NCBI RefSeq assembly: GCF_963664075.1
Contig: NZ_OY760916.1
Span: 186,001 to 250,000 of the forward strand
Direction: 5' to 3'
Source of the DNA: an uncultured Desulfobulbus sp.
Lineage (GTDB): Bacteria > Desulfobacterota > Desulfobulbia > Desulfobulbales > Desulfobulbaceae
DNA: 64,000 nt
The first letter of the stretch is position 1. Each line of letters begins with the position of its first letter. The translations under genes and the position numbers were made by a program. The notes below the pieces were generated by a model. It was not told where the DNA came from, made no database searches, and was given only the letters and a program-made list of their open reading frames with translations. This document shows positions 17,023 to 26,524 of this stretch, in pieces.

Positions 17023-18135
17023 ATGATTGTTGGAGTGCTCAAGGAAATCAAAATTGAGGAAAATCGTGTCAGTTTGACACCTTCTGGAGCAGAGCAGCTC
17101 GTTGCTCGGGGGCACCGGGTGCTGGTGGAGAGAGAGGCGGGAAACGGGAGTGAATTCACCAATGCCCAGTATGAGGACGCCGGTGCAGAGTTGGTTGCAC
17201 AAGCTGGTGAAATTTATGAGCGCGCTGAATTGGTCCTTCATGTCAAGGAGCCCTTGCCACAGGAGTATGGGCTGGTGCGCCCGGGGCAGGTCGTTTTTAC
17301 CTATTTTCATTTTGCTGCATCAGAAACGTTGACGCAGGCCATGATGAAAAGTCGAGCGGTCTGCATTGCTTATGAGACGATTACTGATGCACAGGGGCGT
17401 TTACCCCTGCTGACGCCCATGAGTGAGGTCGCCGGACGTATGGCTGCCCAGGAGGTTGCCAAATCTCTCGAGTACAGCCAGGGCGGTCGTGGAATTCTTA
17501 TGGGAGGCGTGCCCGGAGTAGCTCCGGCAACGGTCATGGTTTTGGGTGGCGGAACTGTCGGCACCGAAGCGGCCCGAATCGCCTGTGGGCTTGGTGCGAG
17601 CGTGTATCTGCTTGATACCAGCCTGAGTCGCCTGCGTACCTTAAGTGAGACAATGCCTAAAAACTGTATTGCGCTGATGTCCTCACCAGCTGCAATCCGT
17701 GAACTCCTGCCTCAGGTGGATGCCGTCATTGGTGCTGTGCTTGTGCCTGGAGCCAAAGCTCCGCGACTTATAACCAAAGAGATGTTATCGTTGATGAAGC
17801 CTGGGGCGGTACTGGTCGATGTTGCCATTGATCAAGGGGGGTGCTTTGAAACTTCCAGGCCCACAACCCATTCTGCACCCGTCTATAATGTCGATGGTAT
17901 TGTCCATTACTGTGTGGCCAATATGCCGGGCGCTGTCCCGTTGACTTCGACCCAGGCGTTGACCAATGCTACCTTACCCTATGTGCTGACACTGGCAAAC
18001 AAGGGGTGGCAACAGGCAGCTCGTGATGATCAGGGAATCCAGGCTGGGGTGAATATGGTGGATGGCAAGGTTACCTGTCCGGGGGTAGCTGAGGCCTTTG
18101 ATCTTTCCTGTACAGCGTTGAAAACAATTCTTTAA
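17023..18135 (+). CDS. ald: Alanine dehydrogenase
   Basis: A 370-residue NAD-dependent enzyme interconverting L-alanine with pyruvate and ammonia. It has the N-terminal signature VGVLKEIKIEENRVSLTP, substrate-binding HVKEPLP, the Rossmann motif VLGGGTVGTEAARIA (around residue 172), and the C-terminal NMPGAVPLTSTQALTNATLPY. The ATG at 17023 is chosen over the GTG one codon earlier because GGAGG then sits 6 bases upstream. It stands alone with its own terminator. In sulfate reducers this enzyme serves nitrogen assimilation or alanine use. Confidence 0.97.
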   Translation: MIVGVLKEIKIEENRVSLTPSGAEQLVARGHRVLVEREAGNGSEFTNAQYEDAGAELVAQAGEIYERAELVLHVKEPLPQEYGLVRPGQVVFTYFHFAASETLTQAMMKSRAVCIAYETITDAQGRLPLLTPMSEVAGRMAAQEVAKSLEYSQGGRGILMGGVPGVAPATVMVLGGGTVGTEAARIACGLGASVYLLDTSLSRLRTLSETMPKNCIALMSSPAAIRELLPQVDAVIGAVLVPGAKAPRLITKEMLSLMKPGAVLVDVAIDQGGCFETSRPTTHSAPVYNVDGIVHYCVANMPGAVPLTSTQALTNATLPYVLTLANKGWQQAARDDQGIQAGVNMVDGKVTCPGVAEAFDLSCTALKTIL

Positions 18136-18174
18136 ACCGATTGTGTACAGCGGCGTTTGTGCCGATATAACTAA

Positions 18175-18215
18175 ACAAAGGGCTTTGCGACAGATGCTGC
18201 TGCAAAGCCCTTTGT
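18175..18215 (+). terminator. Intrinsic terminator of ald
   Basis: Perfect 14-bp arms, ACAAAGGGCTTTGC and GCAAAGCCCTTTGT, surround a 13-base loop. The hairpin lies between convergent ald and the rhodanese gene. Confidence 0.85.
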
Positions 18216-18281
18216 GCGTTTACTTTCCTACACCTCATGCAAGCATAGGTGCGGACGTTTGTTTTGCCAGAATCTGTGCGC

Positions 18282-18857
18282 TTAGAGTTGGCGAACTCCC
18301 GCGTCGCTGAGATAGCGTTTTGCCCGTCGTTTGAGCTTGGCGTTTGACTTGACCTCCTGGAGCAGATGTGGGTAACCAGCGCGGAACCAGGTGACCTTAT
18401 CAGGGCTGTAGCCCCATTCCGTCACTGCCATGTAGGTGGCATTGTAACTGCGGTGACAGGCGGGGCCCTGACAGAAAAAGGCGATGGTGGCCGTGTCTTT
18501 ACTCAGTCCCTTGTCAGCCAGTGCCTTGGCCAGAGACTCCGGGGTAAGGGTATTGGTGGTGTTGCCTTTTTTGCCATAGACCAGAAGCACAGCATTGCTC
18601 ACTGTTCCCTGATTGAAAAAACTTTCAGGCCTGGTGTCGACCCAAAGGATGCTAGTGTCTTTTTTTAGATGTTCTATCGCCTCAGGTACATCCCAGATAG
18701 CCACGCCCCAGGGGAGCTGTTTGAACGAGCTGGCAAGATGTTCCTGGGGAATCTGGCCCTTGCTGACCTCTCCGGCTCCCGCAGGTTGGGTCCAGAAAAC
18801 AGCACAGCACAGGATCAGGGCGAATAGAAAGAACAAACGACGAATCTCCAGCCTCAT
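18282..18857 (-). CDS. Exported rhodanese-domain protein
   Basis: A 191-residue protein with an N-terminal signal peptide (RRLFFLFALILCCAVFWTQPAGA), so it is periplasmic. Residues about 55-165 form a rhodanese domain: ILWVDTRPESFFNQGTVSNAVLL at the start and the active-site loop FFCQGPACHRSYNA near residue 130. Two Cys (CQGPAC) lie in the loop instead of one, so it may handle persulfide or thiol chemistry. AGGAGG precedes the ATG by 6 bases. The chemoreceptor gene ends the unit upstream, only 27 bases away on the same strand, so cotranscription is likely. The substrate cannot be read from sequence. Confidence 0.85.
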   Translation of the reverse strand: MRLEIRRLFFLFALILCCAVFWTQPAGAGEVSKGQIPQEHLASSFKQLPWGVAIWDVPEAIEHLKKDTSILWVDTRPESFFNQGTVSNAVLLVYGKKGNTTNTLTPESLAKALADKGLSKDTATIAFFCQGPACHRSYNATYMAVTEWGYSPDKVTWFRAGYPHLLQEVKSNAKLKRRAKRYLSDAGVRQL

Positions 18858-18883
18858 GTAAACCTCCTAGTTGTTGGTGGTGT

Positions 18884-20893
18884 TTAGGATGCACTGCGCA
18901 ATTTAAAAATATCTATACTTTTCTTCAGGGTTTCTGCCAGTTGGACCAGTTGATCGGCCGAGGTGTTGAGGGATTGAATGGTGCTGCCGGTGACCGAAGC
19001 CACCTCTTGTAGTTCATCGATATTGGAAGAAAAACCGCTGGTGATGTTATGGGCGTTAGCAATATTTTGTGAGATATCCGTGGCAACGGCAGCCTGTTCT
19101 TCTACCGCGCTGGCTATACCGTAGGAGGCGTCCTTTGAACGGGAGACAATTTCGCCAATGGTCTTGGTGGAGTTGACCGCCTGGGTAGTGCATTGCTCGA
19201 TGTTCATGACATCTCCATGGATGGACTGGGCCGTGCCCATACTTTTTTGGGCGAGATCTTTGACCTCGGCAGCGACCACGGCAAAGCCGCGACCGGCCTC
19301 ACCGGCCCGAGCTGCCTCAATGGTGGCGTTCAAGGCCAGTAGGTTAGTCTGGTCGGCAAAATCGGAAATAGCCTGGTTCGCTTCGCTGATGCTGGCCACC
19401 ACAGTACTGAGCTGATCCATGACCTTGCTGGTTTCCTCAGAGAATTTTTCTGCTTTGCGGGTAGTCTCGCTGGATTCGTTACTGGTACGGCTTATTTCCT
19501 GAATGGAGACCGACATTTCCTCGGTGGCGCTGGAAACCATCTGCAGATTAGTGGAGATCTGGTCAAAGGCCTCGGCCAGATTGCGGGTTTGTGACTCGAT
19601 TACATCCAGTGAAACCTGAAGTTCGCTCGAAAGGCCGGTGACACTGCCAGCCATGGCCAGCAATCCTTCTGCGTTCTGGGAAATTTGCTCGATCATTTTT
19701 CCCAGGTTGCCTGTGATCGCTACCAGCGCCTTGCCTAGTACATCGCGATCCGAGGCAGGAATAACTTCACCTGTCAGGTCACCCTCGGCAATTTTTTGGG
19801 CAAGATTAGCCTGGTTGCGAATATGGATGGCCATGGCATTGAGGGAATTTTCCAGGGTTTTGATTTCTCCTGAGGCTTGCATCTGCAAAGAGGATGAAGC
19901 ATCGCCGGTGGCCAAGGTGGTGGCAAAACCGATAATGGTGCTGATAGGGTTGGTGATGCCCCTGCTGACCATCAAGTAGGCAAGGATCTGTGAACAAATA
20001 AGGATACTCAGGCAGATAATCAGTCCATAGATTTGGCGTTTTTGCTCTGCCTGTACCAGGTGAGTGGCGTTTTGGGCCACCAGAAGAGAGTTGCAGGCCT
20101 TGTTGTACGGATCCTTGATCGGAAGGATGTTGACTAGACAGTGCTGGCCTTCAAAACTGGTCTGAATAAAATGCAGGTTATGCAGGTTCTTCGGGAGTTG
20201 GCTTAAGAGTCGTTGCGCCAGCTCGGGAGATTCGCTCACCGGAAGGGCATGATGTGCTGGGTCATAGAGAAAGACGCGGGCTTGGGTCAACTCAGCAATA
20301 CGTTGAACCCAACGTCCGGGAGCTGCGGCAAGTTCCACATAACCGATGGTGGCATCATCGTCATCAATGATACTTGAGAGGATGCAGTATTCGGCACCAA
20401 TCTCGCGCATGCCGCTTTCGCTGCCTCGAAAGTACAAATGAAAAGCTGCGTCTTTGGCAGCTGCTGTAAAGGTGTCAATATACGTGCCAGGGAGAGCCTT
20501 CTTGCGTTTTGACACTCCTTTAACCTGCTGAAAAATAATATTTTTTTCCTTGTCGTAGACGCTGAAGCGGATGATGCCTTCTTCCACAAGAGAGAGAAAC
20601 TGCCCTTCAAGCACCATGCGGGCAGTCTTGTTTTCGGGATCGATGGTGTAATCCACCAGCTCCATGATCATCAGAACATTGGTGAGCATTTTTTCCAGGT
20701 GCTTGGCCTGGCCAGCGATCACCGAGTCAAAAGCAATAGTATTGGCCGTATTGATTGCTCGATTGCGCTCACCCTTCAGTTGCCCGGTCCCCTGAAGATA
20801 GAGCGTGAGCATGGCCGGGACGAGGAGCAGTATGGGAACAAGAACTGCTCCCATAATTTTGATTTTAAGAGAAACCTTACCTGCAATGTTCAT
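18884..20893 (-). CDS. Methyl-accepting chemotaxis protein
   Basis: A 669-residue transmembrane chemoreceptor. A first membrane span lies at about residues 13-30, a periplasmic sensor region of about 270 residues follows (a double-sensor or cache-like fold, with [15 protein letters not shown]), and a second span lies at about 290-312 ([19 protein letters not shown]). Next comes a HAMP domain ([19 protein letters not shown]) and then a long coiled-coil signalling domain with the conserved hairpin tip [33 protein letters not shown], here cut to its recognisable core. It controls flagellar or type IV pilus movement through CheA/CheW, neither of which is in the window. The ligand is unknown. Confidence 0.95.
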   Translation of the reverse strand: MNIAGKVSLKIKIMGAVLVPILLLVPAMLTLYLQGTGQLKGERNRAINTANTIAFDSVIAGQAKHLEKMLTNVLMIMELVDYTIDPENKTARMVLEGQFLSLVEEGIIRFSVYDKEKNIIFQQVKGVSKRKKALPGTYIDTFTAAAKDAAFHLYFRGSESGMREIGAEYCILSSIIDDDDATIGYVELAAAPGRWVQRIAELTQARVFLYDPAHHALPVSESPELAQRLLSQLPKNLHNLHFIQTSFEGQHCLVNILPIKDPYNKACNSLLVAQNATHLVQAEQKRQIYGLIICLSILICSQILAYLMVSRGITNPISTIIGFATTLATGDASSSLQMQASGEIKTLENSLNAMAIHIRNQANLAQKIAEGDLTGEVIPASDRDVLGKALVAITGNLGKMIEQISQNAEGLLAMAGSVTGLSSELQVSLDVIESQTRNLAEAFDQISTNLQMVSSATEEMSVSIQEISRTSNESSETTRKAEKFSEETSKVMDQLSTVVASISEANQAISDFADQTNLLALNATIEAARAGEAGRGFAVVAAEVKDLAQKSMGTAQSIHGDVMNIEQCTTQAVNSTKTIGEIVSRSKDASYGIASAVEEQAAVATDISQNIANAHNITSGFSSNIDELQEVASVTGSTIQSLNTSADQLVQLAETLKKSIDIFKLRSAS

Positions 20894-21218
20894 AAGAAAT
20901 CCATCGGGTTAGAGGTTAACCGGGATTTAGATCACTTCAGGTGGACGTGGGGGCTAAATGAAGGGCAGGAAAAAAAGTTGAGCGGTGCTTTACTGCCCCG
21001 GGGCCATCAAAGATGGTGTAGCCTGAAGTGGTTGAGCGTGAACGGGTTTTATTGTGTGGAAATAAAATGTTCCGAAGGAATTCAGGGTAACTCTACAGGC
21101 AAGCGTATCACATGAAAGGAAAAAGTGAAGGGTAAGATTCTGTTTTTGGGAAATTGTTGCTGCAAAGAAAAAATGAGTTGAAACACTGGATTGGTCTTAG
21201 CTGTCTCGCCAGGAAAGA
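20894..21218. other. Intergenic region without recognised gene
   Basis: About 325 bases separate the chemoreceptor start from the nfo 3' hairpin. The only open frames are short and lack ribosome-binding sites. It presumably holds the chemoreceptor promoter. Confidence 0.5.
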
Positions 21219-21236
21219 GGGGGGCTTGTGGAGCCC
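21219..21236 (-). terminator. Hairpin after nfo stop codon
   Basis: Reading leftwards, GGGGCTCCACAAGCCCC follows the stop codon directly and is then followed by CCTCTTTCC. The T run is modest. Confidence 0.5.
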
Positions 21237-22094
21237 CTACTGTTTACACAAGGCTTGCAAGCGTTCCAGATTTTCCCGGTCTTCTGCCAAGTCAGCCCCT
21301 TTGTCGGTTTCCAGGGTCATGGGGAGGTGCTGGAATCGGGTATCGTTGACCAGGAACTCAAAACCGTCAAGACCGATACAGCCCTGGCCGATATGGGCAT
21401 GCCGGTCAACTCGACTGCCGCAGTCTTTTTGTGAGTCGTTGAGGTGAAAGAAGTGGATGTTGTCCAGTCCCACCTGGTTGCTGAGGGCATCCATGGTCGC
21501 CTGATAGGTCTCCAGGGTGCGTAGATCGTAGCCTGCTGCAAAGATATGGCAGGTATCAACGCAGACACCGAGATGTTGCGGGTAGCGCGAATTGGTTAAG
21601 AGATGGCTCAGTTCCTCAAAACGACTCCCTAAAGAGGTGCCTTGGCCAGCGGTGGTCTCCAACAAAATTTTCAAGGGAGTGTCGAGTACGCCCGATCGTT
21701 CCAGTACCTGATCCAGGTTGTGCTGAATGCTGTCCAACCCGGCCTCAACGCCGCGGCCGCCATGACTGCCCGGGTGGATCACCACCAATGAGATCCCCAG
21801 TTGCTGACAACGAATCAGCTCCTGGGAAAAGGCGTTGATAGATTTATCTGCCTTTTCGGGATCGTCGTTGGCCAGGTTGATCAGATAGGAGGCATGGGAG
21901 GCGACCGGCATATTGCCCAGTTCCTGCCAACGACGCTGGAAAAGACCGATGTCCTGAGGGCTCAGCTCTTTGGCTTTCCACTGGCGCTGATTAGCGGTGA
22001 AAATTTGCAGGGATGCACCGCCAACCTGTTCAATATGGTCAAAAGCTTTGTGCAGCCCGCCTGCAATGGATTCATGGGCACCGAAAAGAGGCAT
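21237..22094 (-). CDS. nfo: Endonuclease IV (AP endonuclease)
   Basis: A 285-residue metal-dependent endonuclease of base-excision repair that nicks 5' to abasic sites. Family motifs are present: GAHESIAGG at the N-terminus, IHPGSHGG, ILLETTAGQGTSLG, VCVDTCHIFAAGYDLR, FHLNDSQKDCGSRVDRHAHIGQG and LETDKG, giving the His/Glu/Asp ligands of the trinuclear zinc site. The start is at 22094, after the surE stop, with GGAGA 9 bases upstream; a longer frame to 22166 would run inside surE and adds no family sequence. It is cotranscribed with surE (31-base gap). Confidence 0.96.
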   Translation of the reverse strand: MPLFGAHESIAGGLHKAFDHIEQVGGASLQIFTANQRQWKAKELSPQDIGLFQRRWQELGNMPVASHASYLINLANDDPEKADKSINAFSQELIRCQQLGISLVVIHPGSHGGRGVEAGLDSIQHNLDQVLERSGVLDTPLKILLETTAGQGTSLGSRFEELSHLLTNSRYPQHLGVCVDTCHIFAAGYDLRTLETYQATMDALSNQVGLDNIHFFHLNDSQKDCGSRVDRHAHIGQGCIGLDGFEFLVNDTRFQHLPMTLETDKGADLAEDRENLERLQALCKQ

Positions 22095-22125
22095 CAGAAT
22101 GATTCTCCAGTCATGGATGTGGGGG

Positions 22126-22878
22126 TTACATTTTCCATTGCTGTTCGAGATACTCCAAACCAGCATGGTTGGTGAGATCCAGCTGAATCGGGGTCACGGA
22201 AATATAGCCCTGGCGAATGGCCTGCTCATCCGTGTTGTCGCCGCCGGACCAGTGGACTGTGCCGCCACCGATCCAGTAATGTTTGCGGCCCCAGGGATCA
22301 GGAGTCTCCTGAATGGCATCCTGGTAACGTCTGCGTCCCTGGCGGGTGAAACGGATCCCTTTGATCTCCCCGGAGGGCAGGGAAGGGATATTGATGTTCA
22401 ACAGCGATTTTGGCGGTAGGTGCATATCCAGGGCCATGGAAGCCAACTTCCAGGCTACGGCTGCGGCGACCCCGAAATTAAAAGGGTGTGTGCCCCCCAG
22501 GGAAAAAGCCAGAGAAGGTATACCGTACATGGTCCCCTCAATGGCTGCGGAAACTGTCCCTGAGTAGCTGATGTCATCCCCCAGGTTGGGGCCGGGGTTG
22601 ATCCCGGAAACCAGCAGGTCGGGTTTGCGTGGCAGGATTTTGTTGGTGGCAATGGTGACGCAGTCGGTCGGTGTCCCGTCGACGGTGTAAATGTCTTTTT
22701 CAAGCTCAGTCACCTTCAGGGGGCGGTTCATGGTCAGCGAGTGACTGACCGCCGAATTGTCCCTGTCTGGGGCCACAATGATAGCCTTTCCAAGGGGACT
22801 GACAGCTTCATGCAGTGCTCGAACACCGGGGGCGTAGACGCCATCGTCATTGGTGACCAGAATAAGCGGTTGTTCCAT
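22126..22878 (-). CDS. surE: 5'/3'-nucleotidase SurE
   Basis: A 250-residue nucleoside monophosphatase. It shows the SurE N-terminus ILVTNDDGVYAPG (metal ligands D10-D11), APDRDNSAVSHSLT, TDCVTIATN and VSGINPGPNLGDDISYSGTVSAAIEG. The length is normal. It lies upstream of nfo on the same strand and downstream of the DUF1499 gene, separated from it by 58 bases, so the three may form one transcript. Confidence 0.96.
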   Translation of the reverse strand: MEQPLILVTNDDGVYAPGVRALHEAVSPLGKAIIVAPDRDNSAVSHSLTMNRPLKVTELEKDIYTVDGTPTDCVTIATNKILPRKPDLLVSGINPGPNLGDDISYSGTVSAAIEGTMYGIPSLAFSLGGTHPFNFGVAAAVAWKLASMALDMHLPPKSLLNINIPSLPSGEIKGIRFTRQGRRRYQDAIQETPDPWGRKHYWIGGGTVHWSGGDNTDEQAIRQGYISVTPIQLDLTNHAGLEYLEQQWKM

Positions 22879-22936
22879 GGAAAACCTCTTCTAAAAGTTC
22901 GTCTGCCTAGTAATCTTGTTCAGTGCCCACCCTCCG

Positions 22937-23701
22937 TCACGGATTCAGGGTATTGAATTGGGCGATATACGCGCGAATTCTTTTAGCATTCACCCCCAAA
23001 TCACTCACCCCCGCCCGGGAGGCTGAGCGAAGATCAATACGGCTCCCCCCTTCTTTGGCAGTGATACGGATGGCGATGTCATCGACAAAGCCAAAAATTC
23101 GGGAGCGATCCGTTGCCTGGATGATTCCCTCTGCAGGTGCCTCTTGCTCGATCCGCCATTCAAGGGCACGAGCTGTGTTTAGTGCTTGTGCGTAGGCTTT
23201 GGCTGGAGGCATTGTTGTTTCCAGGGGCTTGATGTCGGCGTAGGCCTGTTGTTGCTGCTGGGCGACTGTTGGTCCCGCATACAGGACGCTATTCTCATTG
23301 CTCCCACGTTGTTGGCCTCCAAAAGAGAGCTTCGGCGGATGGACTGTATCTGTGGTAATGTCATGAATCGGCGGGTATTTTGCTGCGTTTGTGCCCATGG
23401 CCAAAATAGAGAAAAGGACCGGAAGGGAGATCAGCAGTGCCATGAGGCAATGTCGGCTCGCTCCCCGGTGCTTTTCTGCGCGAAGTTTGGCAAAAAGAAT
23501 CAGCATGCTCAAAAATCCAATGAAAACCACCACTGCCAGCGAGCCCGCCATGAGCAGGAGGGCGGGGCGCCAGCTGAGCCATTGCAGGCGAAAGGCGAGT
23601 ATGGCAACGACGCTGAGGAAAAGGCCTAAAAGCTCAAATTTCCACAACCAGGATGTACGTGTAGTTTGCAAGGGATGTTCTCCTTTGAAAAGATGAGTCA
23701 T
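22937..23701 (-). CDS. DUF1499 family membrane protein
   Basis: About 254 residues from the ATG at 23701; the frame extends to 23791. Three to four hydrophobic segments fill residues 18-120. The C-terminal 140 residues are a DUF1499 domain: YPPIHDITTDTVHPP at its start, then a region ending IFGFVDDIAIRITAKEGGSRIDLRSASRAGVSDLGVNAKRI, shown here by its core. DUF1499 proteins are widespread and uncharacterised, and the domain is predicted to lie outside the cytoplasm. A Gln run (AQQQQQAY) is present mid-protein. The start is uncertain because no clear Shine-Dalgarno is near either ATG. Confidence 0.8.
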   Translation of the reverse strand: MTHLFKGEHPLQTTRTSWLWKFELLGLFLSVVAILAFRLQWLSWRPALLLMAGSLAVVVFIGFLSMLILFAKLRAEKHRGASRHCLMALLISLPVLFSILAMGTNAAKYPPIHDITTDTVHPPKLSFGGQQRGSNENSVLYAGPTVAQQQQQAYADIKPLETTMPPAKAYAQALNTARALEWRIEQEAPAEGIIQATDRSRIFGFVDDIAIRITAKEGGSRIDLRSASRAGVSDLGVNAKRIRAYIAQFNTLNP

Positions 23702-23889
23702 ATCTCGATGGTGCCTTGAATCAAGGGGGGCTCTTACCGTATACTTCTTCAGAAGTATTTTTTTTAGCCTTGCTGAATCCGTGCGGTGCAACCTGCTGCT
23801 GCGCCCTGTTCAGGTGAAAAGGAGTGAAATCCAGGATCCGGGGGGGCTTCCCAAAGCATGCCCCCCCCTTGAAGCAATAGACAGTAACC

Positions 23890-25146
23890 ATGCATACTAC
23901 CAAAGGCTCACTTATCCTTAAAGCTCTTTCCCCGGATGCCGACGAGGCCCAGGTTATTGCCTATCTGGAGAAACGGGCCAAGAGTATTCCTCCGGAAAAG
24001 ATTCCTCCGCTTCTGCAAAGTCTGCCCGTGGTTCTGAGCCGGAACGTGGCCGAAGAAACAGGGCGGCTGGTGATTGAGCGCCTGGAGGAATTAGGTGCCA
24101 TCGCGATGTTTTTGCCCTCTGAAGAAGCAGAGGCTCAGTCAAAAGCTCGGGCGGTCGAGGTAACGGAGAAAAAAGATACTGCTCCAGTGACTCCAGCTCG
24201 ATTGCGTGGAAAAGATACAGCTACATTTATAAAATTCAAACAGGCTAACAAAGAGTTATGGATCATTCTTTTCATGCTCAGTGTTGCCTGGATGCTCAAC
24301 TATTCAGTCGCGTCCCAGTACCTGCTGTTAGGGTTTTATACCCTACCTGCGGTGGTTTCTGCTTATCTGTTCGGGCGCCGTCAGTCTGTCCTGACCGCCT
24401 TTGCTGCTATTCTCATGGTGGGGGTGGTCAACTATTTCAATCCGGGTCGTTTCGCAAGTGTTCAATTTGCGGGAATCGGCGGGGAAAATCAGTGGTATCA
24501 TATAGTTTCCTGGGGCTGTATTCTTCTCGTCACCGCCTATACCATGGGGACGCTTTACGAACGGAACAAAAACAAAGTCGAAGAGCTGCGTCAGACCTAT
24601 CAGGGCCTGCTGCTTATCCTCCGGCACTTCATTGCCCAGGACGAAGAAAAAGAAAATCATTGCTTTCGGGTCTCTATTTATGCCACCCGTATCGCCGCAA
24701 CCATGGGATTGAATAAAGATGAGATTGAAGATATACGCTCTGCAGCCTTACTCCATGATATCGGTCATTTAAAGGTGAGTCGTTCGCTATTGCTCAAGGC
24801 CTCTCGTCTTAAGCTGAAAGATCTCGCACAGGTTGAGGGAGAAAACCACCCACTCAGTGGCCCGATGGAGCGTATCTTGCCCCTGCTCATCGGTCAGGAT
24901 GAGGGAGGCAATCAGGCCCAGAAGGATTCCCAGGGAAGACAATCCGTCGGCGCCAGCATCCTGGCGGTTGCCGATGCCTATGACATGCTGACCACAGGTA
25001 CTGGCGATATCTTGCCGCTTTCCGCAGGTGAAGCTAAAAAACAGATCCTGGAAGATAAGGACAAGGGCGTTGCCCCCGAGGTCCTGCAGTTTTTTTCAAA
25101 GGCTGTTGATGGCTCAGAACTTGAGTTGCCCAGTATGCTTCTTTAA
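23890..25146 (+). CDS. Membrane HD-domain phosphohydrolase lacking GYP motif
   Basis: A 418-residue protein. The N-terminal 80 residues form a small alpha/beta domain (IAYLEKRAKSIPPEKIPPLLQSLPVVLSRN...RLEELGAIAMF), reminiscent of a ribosomal-L7/L12-C-like or regulatory module. Four hydrophobic segments follow (about 123-220). An HD domain comes last, with LRHFIAQDEEKENHCFRVSIYATRIA and the metal motif LLHDIGH (HD at 289-290). HD-GYP relatives cleave cyclic-di-GMP, but the second half here has no HHExxDGxGYP, only ENHPLSGP and ADAYDMLT. Catalytic identity is therefore uncertain. An insertion sequence begins 8 bases after its stop codon, leaving the gene intact. Confidence 0.8.
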   Translation: MHTTKGSLILKALSPDADEAQVIAYLEKRAKSIPPEKIPPLLQSLPVVLSRNVAEETGRLVIERLEELGAIAMFLPSEEAEAQSKARAVEVTEKKDTAPVTPARLRGKDTATFIKFKQANKELWIILFMLSVAWMLNYSVASQYLLLGFYTLPAVVSAYLFGRRQSVLTAFAAILMVGVVNYFNPGRFASVQFAGIGGENQWYHIVSWGCILLVTAYTMGTLYERNKNKVEELRQTYQGLLLILRHFIAQDEEKENHCFRVSIYATRIAATMGLNKDEIEDIRSAALLHDIGHLKVSRSLLLKASRLKLKDLAQVEGENHPLSGPMERILPLLIGQDEGGNQAQKDSQGRQSVGASILAVADAYDMLTTGTGDILPLSAGEAKKQILEDKDKGVAPEVLQFFSKAVDGSELELPSMLL

Positions 25147-25153
25147 GTATTTT

Positions 25154-26518
25154 CCTGATTATTTCGGATTTAGGGGAGCCCCTCGAAATCCTCCAAGAGA
25201 GGAGGAAATCAAAAGGTTCTGTAGCCAGCAATCGTGATATCGACGGCCATTCAACTGTTCGGATGGACTTTTCAATCCAGCATGTTGTTTCACCGTTTTC
25301 GGGTTTTGCGGAGCAAAATTTTTGATGTGCGCCCAGCCCCGAATATTTTGCTCTGCTGCTTCCAGGGAACCGTGGAAATATCTCGTATTGTACATGTGGC
25401 GGTCCATTCCCTGCATTAACCGGTCAAGCATGTTGCTTGTTCTGTGACTTCCCTTGTGCTTGTATGTCATTGAATAATCAACGATATTGCTCTTGATCTT
25501 TTTCAAAGGGGCTAGAATCACATCAGGATACGATTCGTATTGTGCTGCTTCCACAAGTCTTCTGATTTTTTGGGAAAATGAACGCCTTGTGGGGGCTTGA
25601 AAACATTCCCAAAGCGCTGTTGCCACCTCGATGAATAGCTCCCTGTGTTTTTTCTTGGATCTGTCGCGTATCTTAATGTAAATATGCAGAAAACAGGACA
25701 AGATGCATATCGATGGAAAAAGGTTGCCAAATGCATTTTTGGTTGCTGCCCAGCCGTCTGTATTCACAGTCTTTGGGGAGTACTTCGGTTTTAGATCCAG
25801 AGCCTCTTGCTTGAAGGTGCTGTAGCCTCGCTCAAGGTCGGCATTGTCTGCCTTTTCGGTAACGGCGACACCGAGTATACAGCCTTCAGCCACAGTTGTT
25901 GGGATATAGCACTTTTTGCCCCGTATTTTCGTGTGCTTTTCGTCGGCAACGAGATGCGCCGGCAGTTTGGCCGGTTCCTTAATGGTAGTCCCGACGATAC
26001 TGAATCGTCCCAAGTGGCTTTCAAGCCGATACCAAAACGATGCATTTCTGCCGAAAACATGTGCAAGTGCCCAAAACGGTATATCAAATTTTCGTAGAAA
26101 CAGGGCGTTGTCAATATCTTTGGTGAATGCTGTTTGATAGGGCATCACAAATGATGGACGTATGGTAAAATTCGTATTTTCCACTTCTATCCGTCGTATC
26201 CGGATGTTGAGCCTTATTGAGACGTAACTGTCTTTCATCCGATAGCCATGCTGGATCTCAAGCGGAAAAATTTCCGGACATCTGGCTATCATATCATCTA
26301 ATTGAGCACGAAATTTCTGAGGGCACTCTACAGTATCGACATAGGTTTTATTGCAAAAGGGTGTACATATTGTACGGTTGTTTCTTGGGGATGTTTTGGC
26401 CATCTATACGTACCATAGGTTATCAGGGTGGTTTTGACGTGGAAATCAAATTTTCCCATAATAATCAAATGGTTGTTTATGTCAAAGCATCCCCTCCCCT
26501 AAATTCGAAATAATCAGG
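25154..26518 (-). mobile_element. Complete insertion sequence, 1365 bp, 25-bp terminal inverted repeats, 6-bp target duplication
   Basis: The left end 25154-25178 begins CCTGATTATTTCGGATTTAG, and the inverse of the right end 26494-26518 begins CCTGATTATTTCGAATTTAG. The ends match at 24 of 25 positions. The 6 bases TATTTT flank both ends (25148-25153 and 26519-26524), a target duplication. One transposase gene fills the element and its stop codon lies in the left repeat. It landed exactly between two convergent genes and broke neither. From architecture it might belong to the ISNCY/ISDol1 type, but the family call is a guess. Confidence 0.92.
25159..26403 (-). CDS. DDE-type transposase of the insertion sequence
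   Basis: A 414-residue transposase. A DDE/RNase H-like catalytic core is indicated by VADEKHTKIRGKK (first Asp, about residue 153), a strand GCILGVAVTEKADNADL, then VNTDGWAATKNAF (second Asp) and a following FLHIYIKIRDRSKKKH stretch. The third acidic residue is not clear to me but probably lies beyond the helical insert, near NMLDRLMQGMDRHMYNTR. The N-terminal 150 residues likely bind the ends. The gene is intact and fills the element, so the IS could still be active. Confidence 0.85.
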   Translation of the reverse strand: MAKTSPRNNRTICTPFCNKTYVDTVECPQKFRAQLDDMIARCPEIFPLEIQHGYRMKDSYVSIRLNIRIRRIEVENTNFTIRPSFVMPYQTAFTKDIDNALFLRKFDIPFWALAHVFGRNASFWYRLESHLGRFSIVGTTIKEPAKLPAHLVADEKHTKIRGKKCYIPTTVAEGCILGVAVTEKADNADLERGYSTFKQEALDLKPKYSPKTVNTDGWAATKNAFGNLFPSICILSCFLHIYIKIRDRSKKKHRELFIEVATALWECFQAPTRRSFSQKIRRLVEAAQYESYPDVILAPLKKIKSNIVDYSMTYKHKGSHRTSNMLDRLMQGMDRHMYNTRYFHGSLEAAEQNIRGWAHIKNFAPQNPKTVKQHAGLKSPSEQLNGRRYHDCWLQNLLISSSLGGFRGAPLNPK

Positions 26519-26524
26519 TATTTT

